Program-made: the position numbers and the translations under genes
In this document: in pieces, positions 7,720-16,523 of the stretch
Position numbering within the stretch: the first letter of the stretch is position 1
How the letters are laid out: each line of letters begins with the position of its first letter
Assembly: GCA_018378255.1 (NCBI GenBank)
Contig: JAGZXV010000095.1
Span: 1 to 20,384 of the forward strand
Source: Clostridiaceae bacterium
Lineage (GTDB): Bacteria; Bacillota; Clostridia; Lachnospirales; Lachnospiraceae
Length of the DNA: 20,384 bases
Reading direction: 5' to 3'
Notes under the pieces: model-generated
Told to the model about the DNA's origin: nothing
Databases searched by the model: none
Seen by the model: only the letters and a program-made list of their open reading frames with translations

Positions 7720-8672
7720 GAGGAAATGAACTGCTGAGAAAGATGGTGCGGGAAACCAGGGTTGATAAGGCCTCCCTGATCTACCCCATTTTTGTAAAAG
7801 AAGGGTCCGGGATCAAAGAAGAGATCCCTACCATGCCGGGGCAGTACCGCTACAGCGTGGATCAGATGCCGTATAAACTGGAAGAACTCAAGCGGGCAGG
7901 GGTAAACAGCGTGATGTTTTTCGGCATTCCCGATGTAAAGGATGAAGTGGGAAGCGGGGCCTATGCAGAAGACGGGATCGTGCAGAGGGCGTTAAGGGAA
8001 GCCAGAAAACAGATACCGGAGCTCTATCTGATCACAGATGTCTGTATGTGTGAATACACCTCTCACGGCCACTGCGGCGTGCTCTGCGGCTCTGAGGTGG
8101 ACAATGACCCTACCCTCGGCCTTCTCTCCGCCACCGCGTTGTCCCATGTACAGGCCGGAGCCGATATGGTGGCCCCCTCCGATATGATGGACGGCCGTGT
8201 GCTGGCAATCAGAAACAAACTGGATGAAAACGGATTTACCAGAATTCCCATCATGTCCTACGCAGTGAAATATGCATCCGCATTTTACGGCCCGTTTAGG
8301 GATGCGGCAGGTTCCGCCCCGGCTTTCGGAGACAGGAAATCCTACCAGATGGATTATCATAACAGAAAAGAAGGCATCAAAGAAGCCCTTCTTGACGTGG
8401 AAGAGGGGGCCGACATTATCATGGTAAAACCGGCCATGAACTACCTGGATGTGATCCGGGAGGTGGCTGATCTGGTGGATGTGCCGGTAGCTTCTTACAG
8501 CGTCAGCGGGGAGTACGCCATGGTGAAGGCCGGAGCCCAATTGGGATATATCGATGAAGAAAAGATCATTGCCGAGATGGCGGTGGCGTCCTACCGGGCA
8601 GGCTCCTCCATTTACCTGACTTATTTCGCCGAAGAGATCGCATCCCTGATTGACCGGGGAATTATTGGATAA
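7695..8672 (+). CDS. hemB: HemB, delta-aminolevulinic acid dehydratase (porphobilinogen synthase)
   Basis: Condenses two 5-aminolevulinate molecules into porphobilinogen, the first common precursor of heme, siroheme and cobalamin. The 325-aa sequence has the zinc-binding cysteine cluster DVCMCEYTSHGHCG (C117, C119, C127), so it is of the zinc-dependent class, and both active-site lysines: K192 in SYAVKYASAFYGPFRDA and K245 in IMVKPAMNYLDV. The ATG at 7695 is served by AAGGAGAG at 7679-7686 inside cobD. As the last gene of the corrinoid operon it links precursor supply to corrin synthesis. Confidence 0.97.
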   Translation: MLQRPRRLRGNELLRKMVRETRVDKASLIYPIFVKEGSGIKEEIPTMPGQYRYSVDQMPYKLEELKRAGVNSVMFFGIPDVKDEVGSGAYAEDGIVQRALREARKQIPELYLITDVCMCEYTSHGHCGVLCGSEVDNDPTLGLLSATALSHVQAGADMVAPSDMMDGRVLAIRNKLDENGFTRIPIMSYAVKYASAFYGPFRDAAGSAPAFGDRKSYQMDYHNRKEGIKEALLDVEEGADIIMVKPAMNYLDVIREVADLVDVPVASYSVSGEYAMVKAGAQLGYIDEEKIIAEMAVASYRAGSSIYLTYFAEEIASLIDRGIIG

Positions 8673-8722
8673 CCTTAATGTATGGATTACAACTTCCTGA
8701 AAGTTCTTGTAACATTTTAATA

Positions 8723-8751
8723 TTGATTTTTTATCTAAAAAAAATTATAAT
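8723..8751 (+). promoter_or_regulatory. Sigma-A promoter for rel
   Basis: TTGATT at 8723-8728 and a perfect TATAAT at 8746-8751 are separated by 17 nt in an AT-rich stretch. Start of transcription would be near 8758, leaving about 30 nt before the rel ATG. This is the clearest promoter in the window and separates the corrinoid operon from the rel group. Confidence 0.8.
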
Positions 8752-8788
8752 GTAGAATAACTATTTCCAGCAGAAAAGGTGACGATCT

Positions 8789-11068
8789 ATGACAAATGAT
8801 ACGGTTTCAGAAAAACTGAATATAGAGCTGGAGGCGCCGGCTGATTTTACAAGCCCGGAAGTGCTCTATGACGATCTGGTTAAAAGCATCAGAAAATACC
8901 ATCCTTCCGATGATATCAGTATGGTGGAAAAGGCCTACAGGATCGCATATGAAGCCCACAAAGACCAAAAGAGAAAATCGGGTGAACCCTATATCATTCA
9001 CCCACTTTGTGTTGCCATTATTCTGGCGGATCTGGAACTGGATAAGGAGACGATTGTTGCCGGCATCCTTCACGACGTGGTGGAAGACACGGTGATGACC
9101 GGAGACGAGGTAGCCAAAGTGTTTGGAGATGAGGTCGCCCTTTTGGTGGACGGCGTCACCAAACTGACCCAGCTGTCCTGGTCTATGGATAAGGTGGAGA
9201 TTCAGGCGGAAAATCTGCGTAAGATGTTCTTAGCCATGGCAAAGGATATCCGTGTAATTCTGATAAAACTGGCCGACCGCCTCCATAATATGAGGACGCT
9301 GCAGTACATGAGGCCGGAGAAACAGAAGGAAAAGGCCAAAGAAACCATGGAAATCTATGCCCCCATCGCTCACCGGCTGGGCATTTCCAAAATAAAGATC
9401 GAACTGGATGATTTGTCATTAAAATATTTGAAGCCGGATGTTTATTATGATCTGGCGGAGAAGATCACGCTGCGCAGAGATGCGAGAGAAGCGTTTGTAA
9501 AAGAAATTGTGGAAGAGGTGCAGAGCCATATCAAGGAGGCCGGTATTGAAGCACAGGTGGACGGCCGGGTGAAGCATTTCTTCAGTATCTATAAAAAGAT
9601 GGTGAACCAGGATAAGACCCTGGATCAGATCTACGATCTGTTCGCCGTCCGCATCATTGTAGACACCGTAAAGGACTGTTATGCCGCATTGGGAGTGATC
9701 CACGAGCTTTATAAGCCGATCCCAGGCCGCTTCAAGGATTACATCGCCATGCCGAAACCAAATATGTACCAGTCTCTGCACACAACCCTGATCGGAAGCA
9801 GCGGCCGTCCCTTCGAGATTCAGATCAGAACCTTTGAGATGCACCGCACCGCGGAATTCGGTATCGCCGCCCATTGGAAGTACAAGGAGAGCGGCAGCGG
9901 CCAGGTAGCGGCAGGAGATGAAGAGGCCAAACTCAGCTGGCTGCGCCAGATACTGGAATGGCAGCGGGATATGTCGGATAATAAGGAATTCCTCAGCCTG
10001 ATTAAGAGCGATTTAGACCTGTTTTCCGACAGCGTTTACTGCTTTACCCCATCAGGAGATGTGAAGACACTTCCAAGCGGTTCCACTCCCATCGATTTTG
10101 CCTATTCCATCCACAGTGCGGTTGGAAACAAGATGGTAGGTGCCAGAGTGAACGGTAAACTGGTTAACATCGATTATGTGATCCAGAACGGCGACCGCAT
10201 CGAGATCATCACTTCCCAGAACTCCAAGGGCCCCAGCCGTGACTGGCTTTCCCTGGTTAAGAGCACTCAGGCGAAGAACAAGATCAACCAGTGGTTTAAA
10301 ACCGAACTGAAAGAGGATAACATTTTAAAAGGCAAAGAGATGATCGAGCGGTACTGCAAGACCAAAGGCATCAACTTAGCCGATATCAATAAACCGGAAT
10401 ACATGGAAAAGGTTATGGCCCGCTATGCGTTCCGTGACTGGGATTCTGTTCTCGCGTCCATCGGACACGGCGGCCTGAAAGAGGGCCAGATCATCAATAA
10501 GATGCTGGATGAGCGGGAAAAGAAACTGAAAAAAGAGGTGACCGATACCAATATCCTGGACGGAATAGCGGAGATGACCAACAAGGTGCCTGTCTCCAAA
10601 AAATCCAAGAGCGGAATTGTGGTGAAGGGAATCCACGATGTGGCGGTCCGTTTCTCCAGATGCTGCAGCCCGGTTCCCGGCGACGAGATTGTAGGCTTTG
10701 TCACCCGGGGCAGAGGCGTTTCCATTCACAGAACAGATTGTATCAATATCATCAACCTGCCGGAAGACGAGAGGGCCAGGCTGATTGATGCGGAGTGGCA
10801 GCAGGCGGAAGGCGGCGAAAACAAGGAGCGGTATTCCACCGAAATCCAGATTTATGCCAACAACAGGATTGGGATGTTTGTGGATATATCCAAGGTATTT
10901 ACTGAACGCCAGATCGATATCACGTCCATGAACGTGCGGACCAATAAACAGGGAAAAGCAACCATTATCATGACATTTGATATTCATGGTATTGAGGAAT
11001 TGAACCGTTTGACGGATAAACTTAGACAAATTGAAGGTGTACTGGATATTGAGAGAACTGCGGGGTGA
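8789..11068 (+). CDS. relA: Bifunctional (p)ppGpp synthetase/hydrolase (Rel/SpoT family)
   Basis: Stringent-response enzyme that makes and degrades (p)ppGpp. The 759-aa length and domain order match long RSH proteins. The N-terminal HD hydrolase has HPLCVAIILADLELD and an intact HDVVEDT (H95, D96). The synthetase has GRVKHFFSIYKKM and GRFKDYIAMPKPNMYQSLHT. The RFKD motif (R314-D317) is the RxKD type found in bifunctional Rel/SpoT rather than the acidic type of synthetase-only RelA. A TGS domain starts near residue 414 (VYCFTPSGDVKTLPSG). A cysteine-containing zinc-finger-like region (RFSRCCSPVPGDEIVG) and a C-terminal ACT domain (about 690-759) follow. AAAAGGTGA at 8774-8782 is 6 nt from the ATG. 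It has its own promoter. Confidence 0.97.
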   Translation: MTNDTVSEKLNIELEAPADFTSPEVLYDDLVKSIRKYHPSDDISMVEKAYRIAYEAHKDQKRKSGEPYIIHPLCVAIILADLELDKETIVAGILHDVVEDTVMTGDEVAKVFGDEVALLVDGVTKLTQLSWSMDKVEIQAENLRKMFLAMAKDIRVILIKLADRLHNMRTLQYMRPEKQKEKAKETMEIYAPIAHRLGISKIKIELDDLSLKYLKPDVYYDLAEKITLRRDAREAFVKEIVEEVQSHIKEAGIEAQVDGRVKHFFSIYKKMVNQDKTLDQIYDLFAVRIIVDTVKDCYAALGVIHELYKPIPGRFKDYIAMPKPNMYQSLHTTLIGSSGRPFEIQIRTFEMHRTAEFGIAAHWKYKESGSGQVAAGDEEAKLSWLRQILEWQRDMSDNKEFLSLIKSDLDLFSDSVYCFTPSGDVKTLPSGSTPIDFAYSIHSAVGNKMVGARVNGKLVNIDYVIQNGDRIEIITSQNSKGPSRDWLSLVKSTQAKNKINQWFKTELKEDNILKGKEMIERYCKTKGINLADINKPEYMEKVMARYAFRDWDSVLASIGHGGLKEGQIINKMLDEREKKLKKEVTDTNILDGIAEMTNKVPVSKKSKSGIVVKGIHDVAVRFSRCCSPVPGDEIVGFVTRGRGVSIHRTDCINIINLPEDERARLIDAEWQQAEGGENKERYSTEIQIYANNRIGMFVDISKVFTERQIDITSMNVRTNKQGKATIIMTFDIHGIEELNRLTDKLRQIEGVLDIERTAG

Positions 11069-11086
11069 TGTATCGCAGTTTTTCTC
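11051..11086 (+). terminator. Candidate intrinsic terminator overlapping the rel stop codon
   Basis: The sequence GAGAGAACTGCG (11051-11062) can pair with CGCAGTTTTTCTC (11074-11086). The core is a perfect AACTGCG/CGCAGTT stem with an 11-nt loop holding the stop codon, and the descending arm runs into five Ts (11079-11083). The run is short and is partly taken up in the stem, so termination strength is uncertain. The T-rich arm can also pair downstream (see findings). Confidence 0.4.
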
Positions 11087-11103
11087 ATTCCATACGAGAA
11101 AAA
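11079..11103 (+). repeat. Inverted repeat TTTTTCTC / GAGAAAAA competing with the rel terminator stem
   Basis: TTTTTCTC at 11079-11086 and GAGAAAAA at 11096-11103 are perfect 8-bp inverted repeats with a 9-nt spacer. The left arm is also the 3' arm of the stem at the end of rel, so the two hairpins exclude each other. Confidence 0.55.
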
Positions 11104-11130
11104 TTCATCCTATGGAAAATGCTCCCTTAT

Positions 11131-11145
11131 GCCGGCCAGGCCGGC
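11131..11145 (+). repeat. GC-rich palindrome upstream of the MBL hydrolase gene
   Basis: GCCGGCC at 11131-11137 and GGCCGGC at 11139-11145 form a perfect inverted repeat around one central A. As RNA it would be a GCCGG/CCGGC hairpin with a 5-nt loop. It sits 64 nt before the MBL start and has no T-run, so it does not look like a terminator. It may be an operator or leader structure. Confidence 0.45.
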
Positions 11146-11208
11146 TATGGTAGCCTTACGCCGGTTTTGGAGGCAGTCTATAGGAAAAAAGGGAGAAGGA
11201 GAGGGAAT

Positions 11209-11859
11209 ATGAGCGATTTTCGGATAAAAACCTGTGTGCTGGGGATGGTCAGCACCAATTGCTATATCATTTATAATGAGAGCAAAAAAGAGGGGATCAT
11301 TGTGGATCCGGCGGACAATGGGATGTACATTCTGAACCGGTGCAGGGAACTGGGAGTGACCCCGTCTGCGGTTTTGTTGACTCATGGGCATTTCGACCAT
11401 ATTATGGCGGTGGACGATATCAGGCGGGCGTTCCCGGTGACGGTTTATATGGGAATGAATGAGGCGAATCTGCTGAAAGACCCCTATCAGAACCTTTCAG
11501 GAACCATGGGTTCGGAACAGACCAGCATGGAAGCGGATTATCTTCTGAGGGACAATGAAGTGATCACTCTGGCCGGATATAAGATAAAGGTATTGGAAAC
11601 TCCGGGTCATACGGTTGGTTCCGTATGCTATCTGTTTGAAGAGGAGGATGTTTTGATCAGCGGGGATACCCTGTTTGAGGATTCTCTGGGCAGAACGGAC
11701 CTGCCTACCGGAAGTTCTTTAGAAATTGTAAAGTCCATTACAGAACGGCTGTTTCCGCTAAAGGATGATATCATGGTCTATCCGGGACATGGGGAACCCA
11801 CCACCATCGGGCATGAGAAAAAGTATAATCCGGTTGCAGTCTACATGAATAGAAGATAG
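11209..11859 (+). CDS. MBL-fold metallo-hydrolase (glyoxalase II-like/YcbL-type)
   Basis: The 216-aa protein carries the full metallo-beta-lactamase metal-binding set: THGHFDH (H59, H61, D63, H64), ETPGHTVGS, SGDTLFEDSLGRTD and YPGHGEPTT. Such short stand-alone members often hydrolyse thioesters such as hydroxyacylglutathione-like substrates, but the real substrate is not shown by sequence. The reading frame is open from a GTG at 11065, which adds 48 low-complexity residues and crosses a structured leader. The ATG at 11209 has AAGGAG (11196-11201) 7 nt upstream, and MSDFRIKTCVLGMVSTNCY matches the usual family N-terminus, so 11209 is chosen. It lies between rel and hemZ, 14 nt before the latter. 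Confidence 0.88.
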   Translation: MSDFRIKTCVLGMVSTNCYIIYNESKKEGIIVDPADNGMYILNRCRELGVTPSAVLLTHGHFDHIMAVDDIRRAFPVTVYMGMNEANLLKDPYQNLSGTMGSEQTSMEADYLLRDNEVITLAGYKIKVLETPGHTVGSVCYLFEEEDVLISGDTLFEDSLGRTDLPTGSSLEIVKSITERLFPLKDDIMVYPGHGEPTTIGHEKKYNPVAVYMNRR

Positions 11860-11873
11860 GAAATGATAAACAT

Positions 11874-13328
11874 ATGATAGGAATATTATTAAATGACTCC
11901 GCCTATGAACAGGATATCAGGGAACTGCTGATGGCATTTTTCCCGGGAGAGACATTTTCCCATGAAAAGAACGGGGAGTGTGTTTATGAGACGGAAGGAA
12001 TATTAGATGAAAGCCGCAGGTATTTTGCCTTACGGTTCAAAGATGGTGAAGGCACATGCCTGAAGGAATGCTCTTTGGATGTGAATTATGAGGACCGGTT
12101 TGAGACAAAGAACAGGATCAAAAGGCATCTGTACACAATGCTTTCAGAATATACCGGAAAAAAACTTCCCTGGGGAACCCTGACCGGCATCCGGCCTACG
12201 AAAATTGCCATGACCAAATTCCAGGAAGGGATGACGGAAGACGAGATTTTCCGTTACATGAAAGATACTTATTATACCAGCGATGAAAAGATAAAGCTCA
12301 GCATAGAGATTGCAGCAAGGGAGATGCAGCTTTTATCCACCATTGATTATGAGCATGGGTACAGCCTGTATATCGGAATCCCGTTCTGTCCCACCACCTG
12401 TCTGTACTGTTCCTTTACCTCCTATCCAATCGGCAGATGGCAGGGAAGGACGCATCTCTATCTGGATGCGCTGTTTCATGAGATGGAATATGTGGCGGAG
12501 CGGATGAAGGGAAGAACCCTAGATACGGTGTATTTTGGGGGAGGCACCCCAACTTCGCTGCCGGCAGAAGATTTGGACAGGCTGATTGCAAAGCTGAAAA
12601 GCACCTTTGATTTTTCAACCGTCCAGGAATTTACCGTGGAAGCGGGGCGGCCCGACAGCATTACCCGGGAGAAATTCCAGGTTTTGAAAAAGCATGGAGT
12701 GGACCGCATCTCCATCAATCCCCAGACCATGAAGCAGGAAACCTTGGATCTGATCGGCCGCCGTCATACGGTGGGCATGGTTAAGGCGTGCTTTCAACTG
12801 GCCCGGGAAATGGGCTTTGACAACATTAACATGGATCTGATCATCGGCCTTCCCGAGGAGACGATGGAGGATGTGGTCAATACCATGGAGGAGATTAAGG
12901 CACTGGGGCCAGACAGCGTGACCGTTCATTCCCTTGCCATCAAACGGGCTGCACGTCTCAACATGTTTAAAGAGAAGTATGCGGATTTAAAGATCACCAA
13001 TACCCAGGAGATGATCGATCTGACGGCTGAATATGCCAGAGAGATGGGGATGGAACCTTATTATCTTTACCGTCAGAAGAACATGGCTGGGAATTTTGAA
13101 AATGTGGGATATGCCCTTCCGGGAAAAGCATGTATTTATAATATTCTGATCATGGAAGAAAAGCAGACCATAGCAGCCTGTGGGGCGGGAACCACCACAA
13201 AGGTGCTTTATCCGGCTGAAAACAGGCTGGAACGGGCGGAGAATGTGAAGGATGTGGATCTCTATATCCAAAAAACGGATGAAATGATTGCAAGAAAGGA
13301 AAAATTGCTTGCAAAATTAGAAATGTAA
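11874..13328 (+). CDS. hemZ: HemZ, oxygen-independent coproporphyrinogen III dehydrogenase-like radical SAM protein
   Basis: Radical SAM enzyme of the coproporphyrinogen dehydrogenase group, 484 aa, near the usual HemZ length of about 500. The central domain has the [4Fe-4S]-binding CPTTCLYC motif (C172, C176, C179), then YFGGGTPTSL, EFTVEAGRPDSIT and IGLPEETMEDV. The roughly 150-residue N-terminal extension containing LPWGTLTGIRPTKIA is characteristic of HemZ and absent from HemW and HemN. Its presence beside rel and hisS is typical of Clostridia. Whether it makes heme intermediates or has another porphyrin-related role is not settled by sequence. The ribosome site is weak: AGGA about 12 nt upstream of the ATG, overlapping the end of the MBL gene. 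Confidence 0.92.
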   Translation: MIGILLNDSAYEQDIRELLMAFFPGETFSHEKNGECVYETEGILDESRRYFALRFKDGEGTCLKECSLDVNYEDRFETKNRIKRHLYTMLSEYTGKKLPWGTLTGIRPTKIAMTKFQEGMTEDEIFRYMKDTYYTSDEKIKLSIEIAAREMQLLSTIDYEHGYSLYIGIPFCPTTCLYCSFTSYPIGRWQGRTHLYLDALFHEMEYVAERMKGRTLDTVYFGGGTPTSLPAEDLDRLIAKLKSTFDFSTVQEFTVEAGRPDSITREKFQVLKKHGVDRISINPQTMKQETLDLIGRRHTVGMVKACFQLAREMGFDNINMDLIIGLPEETMEDVVNTMEEIKALGPDSVTVHSLAIKRAARLNMFKEKYADLKITNTQEMIDLTAEYAREMGMEPYYLYRQKNMAGNFENVGYALPGKACIYNILIMEEKQTIAACGAGTTTKVLYPAENRLERAENVKDVDLYIQKTDEMIARKEKLLAKLEM

Positions 13329-13385
13329 TTTAAAATAGAACGTAGTCATTGGATATAACATTAAGCAATCCCTTAAAACTAGAAA

Positions 13386-13399
13386 GCCGCATCTGCGGC
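13386..13399 (+). other. Small hairpin just upstream of the hisS ribosome site
   Basis: GCCGC (13386-13390) and GCGGC (13395-13399) form a 5-bp GC stem with an ATCT loop, six nt before the GAGAGG ribosome site of hisS. No T-run follows, so it is not a terminator. It could affect translation or mark an RNA processing site; the rest of the 87-nt gap shows no T-box element. Confidence 0.35.
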
Positions 13400-13415
13400 A
13401 GAATGAGAGGAAATC

Positions 13416-14687
13416 ATGGCAGCAACACTGAAAAAAAAGCCGGTTACCGGCATGAAAGACATCCTGCCCGCAGAGATGCAGGTAAGGGATTATGTAATGA
13501 ACCAGATAAAAGAAACCTACCGCGGTTTTGGATTCCAGTCGATTGAAACTCCCTGCGTGGAACACATTGAGAATCTGACCAGCAAGCAGGGCGGAGATAA
13601 TGAAAAACTGATCTTCAAAATCATGAAGAGAGGCGAAAAACTCAACTTAGAAAATGCACAGGCAGAAAATGACCTGGTGGACAGCGGACTGCGCTATGAC
13701 CTCACCGTCCCCCTGTGCCGTTATTATTCCAACAATGCGGCCCAGCTTCCGGCTCCATTTAAGGCGCTTCAGATGGGATCCGTATGGAGGGCCGACCGCC
13801 CTCAAAGAGGCCGTTTCAGACAGTTTGTCCAGTGTGACATCGATATTTTAGGCGATCCCACCAATTTAGCGGAGATCGAGTTGATTCTGGCCACCACAAC
13901 CCTTCTTGGAAAGATCGGTTTTGACCAATATAATTACCGCATCCGCATCAATGACCGCAATATCTTAAAAGGAATGGCAGCTTACTGCGGCTTCCCGGAA
14001 GAGGATTATGATAAGATCTTCATTTCCCTGGATAAGATGGACAAGATCGGAATGGACGGAGTTGCCGAAGAACTGACCGGAATGGGTTATGACGGGGATC
14101 AGGTGAAGAAATACCTGGATCTGTTTTCTTCCGTCACCAATGATGCGGACGGCGTCCGCAAGCTGGGAAATGTGCTCGGTGAGGTGATGGAACCGGCAAA
14201 GGCAGACAATCTGGCCGTTATCATGGACAGCGTTGCCAATGTGCCGTCCTGCAAGTTTGATATCGTGTTCGATCCGACCCTGGTGCGCGGTATGTCTTAT
14301 TATACCGGAACCATTTTTGAAATTGAAGTGGAAGGCTTCCCCGGATCGGTGGGCGGCGGCGGCCGTTATGATAAGATGATCGGCAAATTTACCGGCATGG
14401 AAACTCCGGCCTGTGGATTTTCCATCGGATTCGAGAGAATTATCACGATTCTCATGGAAAATGGATTTACGGTACCGGGTTCCAAGGCCAAGAAGGCGTA
14501 TTTGATTGAAAAAGGAGTCAGCAGTGAAGTGATGTCCAAAGTGATCGAAGAGGCCATGCAGGAGCGGGCAGAAGGCGTTCAGGTGCTTGTTTCCCAGATG
14601 AACAAGAACAAAAAATTCCAGAAAGAACAGCTTCAGAAGGATGGGTATCTGGAATTTAAGGAATTCTATAAAGAAGCATTAAAATAG
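13416..14687 (+). CDS. hisS: HisS, histidyl-tRNA synthetase
   Basis: Charges tRNA-His. The 423-aa class II synthetase begins with VTGMKDILPAEMQVRDYV, has motif 2 as VWRADRPQRGRFRQFVQCDI (from about residue 123), the histidine-specific block LVRGMSYYTGTIFEIEV (R291; the usual form is RGLDYYTG), and motif 3 in CGFSIGFERI. The C-terminal anticodon-binding domain after about residue 359 is only about 65 residues and lacks most recognisable features of the roughly 90-residue standard domain. The ATG is 5 nt after GAGAGG. hisS-aspS adjacency is the common Firmicutes arrangement. Confidence 0.95.
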   Translation: MAATLKKKPVTGMKDILPAEMQVRDYVMNQIKETYRGFGFQSIETPCVEHIENLTSKQGGDNEKLIFKIMKRGEKLNLENAQAENDLVDSGLRYDLTVPLCRYYSNNAAQLPAPFKALQMGSVWRADRPQRGRFRQFVQCDIDILGDPTNLAEIELILATTTLLGKIGFDQYNYRIRINDRNILKGMAAYCGFPEEDYDKIFISLDKMDKIGMDGVAEELTGMGYDGDQVKKYLDLFSSVTNDADGVRKLGNVLGEVMEPAKADNLAVIMDSVANVPSCKFDIVFDPTLVRGMSYYTGTIFEIEVEGFPGSVGGGGRYDKMIGKFTGMETPACGFSIGFERIITILMENGFTVPGSKAKKAYLIEKGVSSEVMSKVIEEAMQERAEGVQVLVSQMNKNKKFQKEQLQKDGYLEFKEFYKEALK

Positions 14688-14718
14688 AGAGCAGAACGAA
14701 TGTAAAAGGAGAAAAATC

Positions 14719-16512
14719 ATGGCAGAGTCAATGATGGGACTGAAACGTTCCCACAGATGTACAGAAGTTACCACCGCAAGTATCGGCCAGGAAGTGACCG
14801 TTATGGGCTGGGTTCAGAAAAGCAGAAATAAAGGCGGCATTATTTTCGTGGATTTAAGAGACCGTTCCGGTATCATCCAGTTAATATTTGAAGAGAGCGA
14901 CTGCGGCGCCGAAAACTTCGAAAAGGCTGAAAAGCTGAGAAGTGAGTTCGTTGTGGCAGTGACAGGACGTGTGGAAGCCCGTTCCGGCGCAGTCAATGAA
15001 AATCTGGCGACCGGCGCGATTGAAGTCCGGGCCAACAGCCTGCGCATTCTGTCCGAATCGGAGACGCCTCCATTCCCAATTGAAGAAAACAGCAAGACAA
15101 AAGAAGAACTGCGCTTAAAATACCGTTATCTGGATCTTAGAAGACCTGACATCCAGAGAAATATGATGCTGAGAAGCAATATCGCCATTCTCACCAGACA
15201 GTTTCTGGCGGAAGAAGGATTTTTAGAGATTGAAACTCCTACACTGGTTAAGAGCACTCCGGAAGGGGCCCGTGACTATCTGGTGCCCAGCCGTGTACAT
15301 CCGGGATCATTTTATGCCCTTCCTCAGTCTCCGCAGATCTATAAACAACTTCTCATGTGTTCCGGATACGACCGCTATTTCCAGCTGGCCAGATGTTACC
15401 GGGATGAAGACCTTCGTGCTGACAGACAGCCGGAGTTCACCCAGATCGATATGGAACTGTCCTTTGTAGATGTGGATGATGTGCTGGACGTGAATGAAAG
15501 GCTGCTTCAGAAATTATTTAAAGAGATCTTAAACTATGATATTGAACTGCCAATCCAGAGAATGACATGGCAGGAAGCCATGGACCGTTTCGGCTCCGAT
15601 AAGCCGGATATGCGCTTTGGAATGGAATTAAAAGACGTGTCAAAAGTGGTTGAAAACTGTGAGTTTGCAGTATTTAAAGGCGCTCTTGAAAACGGAGGTT
15701 CCGTCCGCGGAATCAACGCAGAAGGACAGGGCGCTATGCCTCGTAAAAAGATTGACGCTTTAGTGGAATTCGCGAAGGGATTCGGCGCCAAAGGGCTTGC
15801 CTATCTGGCTGTCAATGAAGACGGAACTTTCAAATCTTCCTTTGCAAAATTCATGAAGGAAGAAGAACTGGCGGCGCTTGTGGATGCTATGGGCGGAAAG
15901 CCGGGCGATCTGCTTTTATTTGCAGCAGATAAAAATAAGGTGGTTTATGATGTGTTAGGAAACCTGCGTCTGGAATTGGCAAAACAGCAGGATCTTCTGA
16001 AAAAGGATGATTTCAAATTCCTGTGGGTAACGGAATTCCCACTTTTAGAGTATTCTGAAGAACAGGGCCGCTATATGGCAATGCATCATCCATTTACCAT
16101 GCCTATGGATGAAGACTGGCACATGATCGATACCGATCCGGGCGCGGTTCGGGCGAAGGCATATGATATCGTATTAAACGGTACGGAACTTGGCGGCGGA
16201 TCTGTCCGTATCCACCAGGCGGATATCCAGTCCAAGATGTTTGAAGTCCTCGGATTCACACCGGAATCCGCATATGAGCAGTTCGGTTTCCTGTTAGATG
16301 CGTTTAAGTACGGCGTTCCGCCTCATGCCGGTCTGGCTTACGGCCTGGACCGTGTGGCCATGCTGATGGTTGGCTGTGACAGCATCCGTGACGTGATCGC
16401 GTTCCCGAAAGTGAAGGACGCTTCCTGTCTGATGTCGGAAGCTCCATCTCCTGTAGATGTAAAGCAGTTGGAAGAGCTGGGGATTGAAGTGAGTGAAGAG
16501 GCTCAGGAATAA
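14719..16512 (+). CDS. aspS: AspS, aspartyl-tRNA synthetase (bacterial type)
   Basis: Charges tRNA-Asp. At 597 aa it has the full bacterial layout: N-terminal OB-fold anticodon-binding domain (EVTVMGWVQKSRNKGGIIFV), class II motif 2 ARCYRDEDLRADRQPEFTQI (R228), a GAD insertion domain in the middle, and motif 3 GLAYGLDRVAMLM (from G538, R545). Bacterial-type landmarks include FGSDKPDMRFGMEL. The start has AAAGGAG (14705-14711) 7 nt upstream, 31 nt after hisS, so the two are likely co-transcribed. Confidence 0.97.
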   Translation: MAESMMGLKRSHRCTEVTTASIGQEVTVMGWVQKSRNKGGIIFVDLRDRSGIIQLIFEESDCGAENFEKAEKLRSEFVVAVTGRVEARSGAVNENLATGAIEVRANSLRILSESETPPFPIEENSKTKEELRLKYRYLDLRRPDIQRNMMLRSNIAILTRQFLAEEGFLEIETPTLVKSTPEGARDYLVPSRVHPGSFYALPQSPQIYKQLLMCSGYDRYFQLARCYRDEDLRADRQPEFTQIDMELSFVDVDDVLDVNERLLQKLFKEILNYDIELPIQRMTWQEAMDRFGSDKPDMRFGMELKDVSKVVENCEFAVFKGALENGGSVRGINAEGQGAMPRKKIDALVEFAKGFGAKGLAYLAVNEDGTFKSSFAKFMKEEELAALVDAMGGKPGDLLLFAADKNKVVYDVLGNLRLELAKQQDLLKKDDFKFLWVTEFPLLEYSEEQGRYMAMHHPFTMPMDEDWHMIDTDPGAVRAKAYDIVLNGTELGGGSVRIHQADIQSKMFEVLGFTPESAYEQFGFLLDAFKYGVPPHAGLAYGLDRVAMLMVGCDSIRDVIAFPKVKDASCLMSEAPSPVDVKQLEELGIEVSEEAQE

Positions 16513-16523
16513 AGGAAGGTCAG

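Noticed and set aside
8687..8712. Possible terminator hairpin after hemB (TTACAA...TTGTAA)
   Set aside because: The stem is AT-rich with a 3-nt bulge, and the following Ts are interrupted (CATTTTAATATTG). Too weak to call.
10376..11029. 217-codon open frame on the minus strand inside rel
   Set aside because: Mirror of the rel C-terminal region (zinc-finger and ACT domains); its length reflects codon bias of the real gene.
13329..13415. T-box leader for hisS-aspS
   Set aside because: The 87-nt gap is too short and has no TGGNACCGCG element or terminator.
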